The position numbers were made by a program, and so were the translations under genes. DNA of 6,315 nucleotides from JAYELX01 sp964544065 (GTDB taxonomy: Bacteria > Chloroflexota > Anaerolineae > Anaerolineales > UBA11858), in the NCBI GenBank assembly GCA_964544065.1, contig CAZJBA010000172.1:1-6315 (forward strand), in the 5' to 3' direction. The notes under the pieces are model-generated. The model had not been told where the DNA came from and did no database searches. It saw only the letters and a program-made list of their open reading frames with translations. Below are positions 4,589 through 6,315 of this stretch, piece after piece (the first letter of the stretch is position 1; every line of letters begins with the position of its first letter).

Positions 4589-6136
4589 ATGATGCGGTTT
4601 TCACTGACGCGCCGCGACTTCCTCAAGCTGGCCGGGCTGTCCTCGCTGGGAGCTGCCCTGCCGCGATACCTCCGCCCCAGCGCTCCCCTTGCCCAGGGCA
4701 ACGGCGAGAACGTGCTCATCTTGGTTTTCGATGCCTGGGCGGCCTTGAATATGTCGCTGTACGGCTACGAACGGGAGACAACGCCCAACCTGTCCCGCCT
4801 GGCCGAAAAAGCGATCGTCTACCACCGGCACTTCACCGGCGGTCATTTCACCACGCCCGGTACCGCTTCGCTGTTGACCGGAGCCTCCTCGTGGACGCAT
4901 CGAACCTTCAAGCATAGCCAGGTTGCCGATTCGGCTGTGTTGGAGGACAACATTTTCGGTGCTTTTACACCTTATCATCGTTTGGCATACACCCATAACC
5001 CTCTGGCAAATGCAATTTTGAAACAGATGCTCGCCGAAATCGACGATTTTACCCCTTGGCAAAGCCTGTACTTGAAGAGCGACCCGCTGGTCAACGCCTT
5101 GTTCGAAATTGATCAAGATACCGCTCTGCTGGCATGGCGCCAGGCGCTAAAACGTTTGGATGAAGGCTATTCTTATTCACTGTATTTTTCCCAAATCTAC
5201 GAGCATTTCCGCTTGCGAAACGTTGCCGACATCGTGCCTCACTTCCCGCGCGGTTTGCCCGTCTATGAAGACCTGGGCATGAATTTCTTCACCCTGGAAG
5301 AGGGCATCGATTGGCTGGCCAACCTGATGCGTTCAGCGCCGCAGCCCTATTTTGGCTATGTTCATTTTTTACCGCCTCACGATCCCTACAACACCCGCGG
5401 GGAGTTCGTCGATACCTTCGCACAAGATGATTATGTCCCCCTGTCGAAACCGCTCCATATCCTGGAGCAGAGCGTCCCCGCCCGGAGAATGCACCAGCAG
5501 TTGCGATGGTATGACGAGTATTTGCTTTACGTCGATGCCGAATTTGCCCGCCTCTACGGGCTACTCGAGCGCAGCGGCGCGCTGGAGAATACCTGGCTGG
5601 TGCTGACCACCGATCACGGCGAGATGTTCGAGCGCGGCATCATCGGGCACATCGCCCCGGTGTTTCACCAGCCAATCAGCCACATTCCCCTGCTGATCTT
5701 CCCGCCGGGCGGCGATAAGCGCGTGGATGTGGCCGAGAATACCAGTGCCATCGACCTGCTGCCCACCTTGTTGCACGTCACCGGGCAAGAGATCCCTTCC
5801 TGGGCCGAGGGGCGCGTCTTGCCTCCGTTTTCAGATTCTGATTCGAAGTCAGACGCTGACATTACCGATCTCCAAGTGGAGCGTTTCAGGAAAAATGGCA
5901 TTGTAGCCCGGGCGACTTGCATGTTGGTGCGCGGCAACTACAAGTTGATGTGGTACGTTGGCTATCCTGAGATCGAAGAAGGAAACGAGTTCATTGAATT
6001 ATACGATTTGGACGCCGATCCCGGCGAGATGCAGAATTTGTATCCCCAGCGTAAAGACATCGCCGGTCCAATGTTGCAAACGTTGCGAGCCAAGTTGGAA
6101 GCCTTCAATCGGGAGACGCAGCAAGGTGCAAATTGA
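4589..6136 (+). CDS. Tat-exported sulfatase-fold hydrolase/transferase with Thr at the nucleophile position
   Basis: A 515-residue alkaline-phosphatase-superfamily (Sulfatase-fold) protein. The N-terminus has a twin-arginine signal, SLTRRDFLK (5-13), then a hydrophobic stretch and a possible cleavage near APLA (32-35), so it should act outside the cytoplasm. Fold landmarks are VFDAWAALNMSLYGY (46-60, metal ligand Asp48), TTPNLSRLA (64-72), HFLPPHDPY (259-267), LTTDHGE (339-345, ligands Asp342/His343), IIGH (351-354) and the C-terminal LYDLDADPGE (471-480). The active-site motif is T-T-P-G-T-A-S-L-L-T-G (88-98). The Cys/Ser that becomes formylglycine in true sulfatases is Thr88, the usual Arg is Thr92, and the second Asp after FD is Ala49. 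Thr is the nucleophile in LtaS and EptA-type phosphotransferases, so a sulfatase reaction is doubtful. The start directly follows the racemase stop with no Shine-Dalgarno sequence; a second ATG follows at 4592. A Ser/Asp-rich segment (about 415-424) looks like a surface insertion. Confidence 0.88.
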   Translation: MMRFSLTRRDFLKLAGLSSLGAALPRYLRPSAPLAQGNGENVLILVFDAWAALNMSLYGYERETTPNLSRLAEKAIVYHRHFTGGHFTTPGTASLLTGASSWTHRTFKHSQVADSAVLEDNIFGAFTPYHRLAYTHNPLANAILKQMLAEIDDFTPWQSLYLKSDPLVNALFEIDQDTALLAWRQALKRLDEGYSYSLYFSQIYEHFRLRNVADIVPHFPRGLPVYEDLGMNFFTLEEGIDWLANLMRSAPQPYFGYVHFLPPHDPYNTRGEFVDTFAQDDYVPLSKPLHILEQSVPARRMHQQLRWYDEYLLYVDAEFARLYGLLERSGALENTWLVLTTDHGEMFERGIIGHIAPVFHQPISHIPLLIFPPGGDKRVDVAENTSAIDLLPTLLHVTGQEIPSWAEGRVLPPFSDSDSKSDADITDLQVERFRKNGIVARATCMLVRGNYKLMWYVGYPEIEEGNEFIELYDLDADPGEMQNLYPQRKDIAGPMLQTLRAKLEAFNRETQQGAN

Positions 6137-6181
6137 TGAGGTGCGAAGGAATCTCCCATCGTTGGCTTGAAAAATGCAGCT

Positions 6182-6209
6182 TTGAGCGATGTGGTTTTTG
6201 TGCTATCAT
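6182..6209 (+). promoter_or_regulatory. Candidate extended -10 promoter for a gene beyond the right edge
   Basis: TTGAGC (6182-6187, 4 of 6) is followed after 16 bp by TATCAT (6204-6209, 5 of 6), which is preceded by TGC, an extended -10 element. It reads rightward out of the window. The 179 bp after the sulfatase-fold gene contain no gene and no clear terminator. A short inverted pair, TTCCC (6242-6246) and GGGAA (6253-6257), lies in the predicted leader. Confidence 0.45.
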
Positions 6210-6315
6210 TCGAAATTAGTTTCAGGACGACGGGATACCGGTTCCCCAATATGGGAAAAATAATCGTAAGCGTTCACGCCCCCCGCTAAATAGAACGCAG
6301 ATTACGCGAATATAG

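Noticed and set aside
6141..6160. GCGAAGGAATCTCCC just after the sulfatase-fold gene as a second copy of the 513-627 element
   Set aside because: Only about 12 bases resemble the internal motif GAAGCAATCTCCC, and no partner inverted repeats are nearby.

Overview
The window looks like chromosomal DNA from a moderately GC-rich environmental bacterium. My best guess is Chloroflexota (Anaerolineae-like). The guess rests on the style of the cyclophilin N-terminus, the intergenic palindromic and heptameric repeats, and the mix of membrane-associated sulfotransferase, GT4 glycosyltransferase and Tat-exported sulfatase-fold enzyme. It is inference; no rRNA or marker gene is present.

Layout from left to right. 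(1) The 3' part of a cyclophilin-type peptidyl-prolyl isomerase on the + strand, whose frame runs off the left edge. (2) A 543-bp convergent intergenic region (476-1018). It holds a palindromic MITE-like element (513-627), a rightward intrinsic terminator (694-730), about 230 bp without a credible gene, and a leftward intrinsic terminator (951-987). (3) A two-gene leftward operon, transcribed from 3654 down to 1019: a membrane-anchored sulfotransferase, then a GT4 glycosyltransferase with a C-terminal membrane segment. (4) A 241-bp divergent control region (3655-3895) with a candidate promoter for each direction, a 20-bp near-perfect palindrome abutting the leftward -35, a second 10-bp palindrome and a degenerate 7-bp tandem repeat. 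(5) A rightward two-gene operon: an aspartate/glutamate-racemase-family enzyme and, directly abutting it, a Tat-exported sulfatase-fold protein. (6) A 179-bp trailing intergenic region with a good candidate promoter reading out of the window.

The sulfotransferase and glycosyltransferase fit a membrane-surface pathway that adds a sugar and a sulfate to a lipid or lipid-linked acceptor. The divergent operon tempts one to read the sulfatase-fold enzyme as the matching sulfate remover. However, its active site lacks the Cys/Ser needed for formylglycine and carries Thr instead, so a phospho- or other transferase/hydrolase of the alkaline-phosphatase superfamily is at least as likely. The racemase could act on Asp, Glu or another amino acid. 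No demonstrably new system is present. The most unusual points are the Thr-type 'sulfatase', its abutting arrangement with a racemase, and the structured divergent control region.
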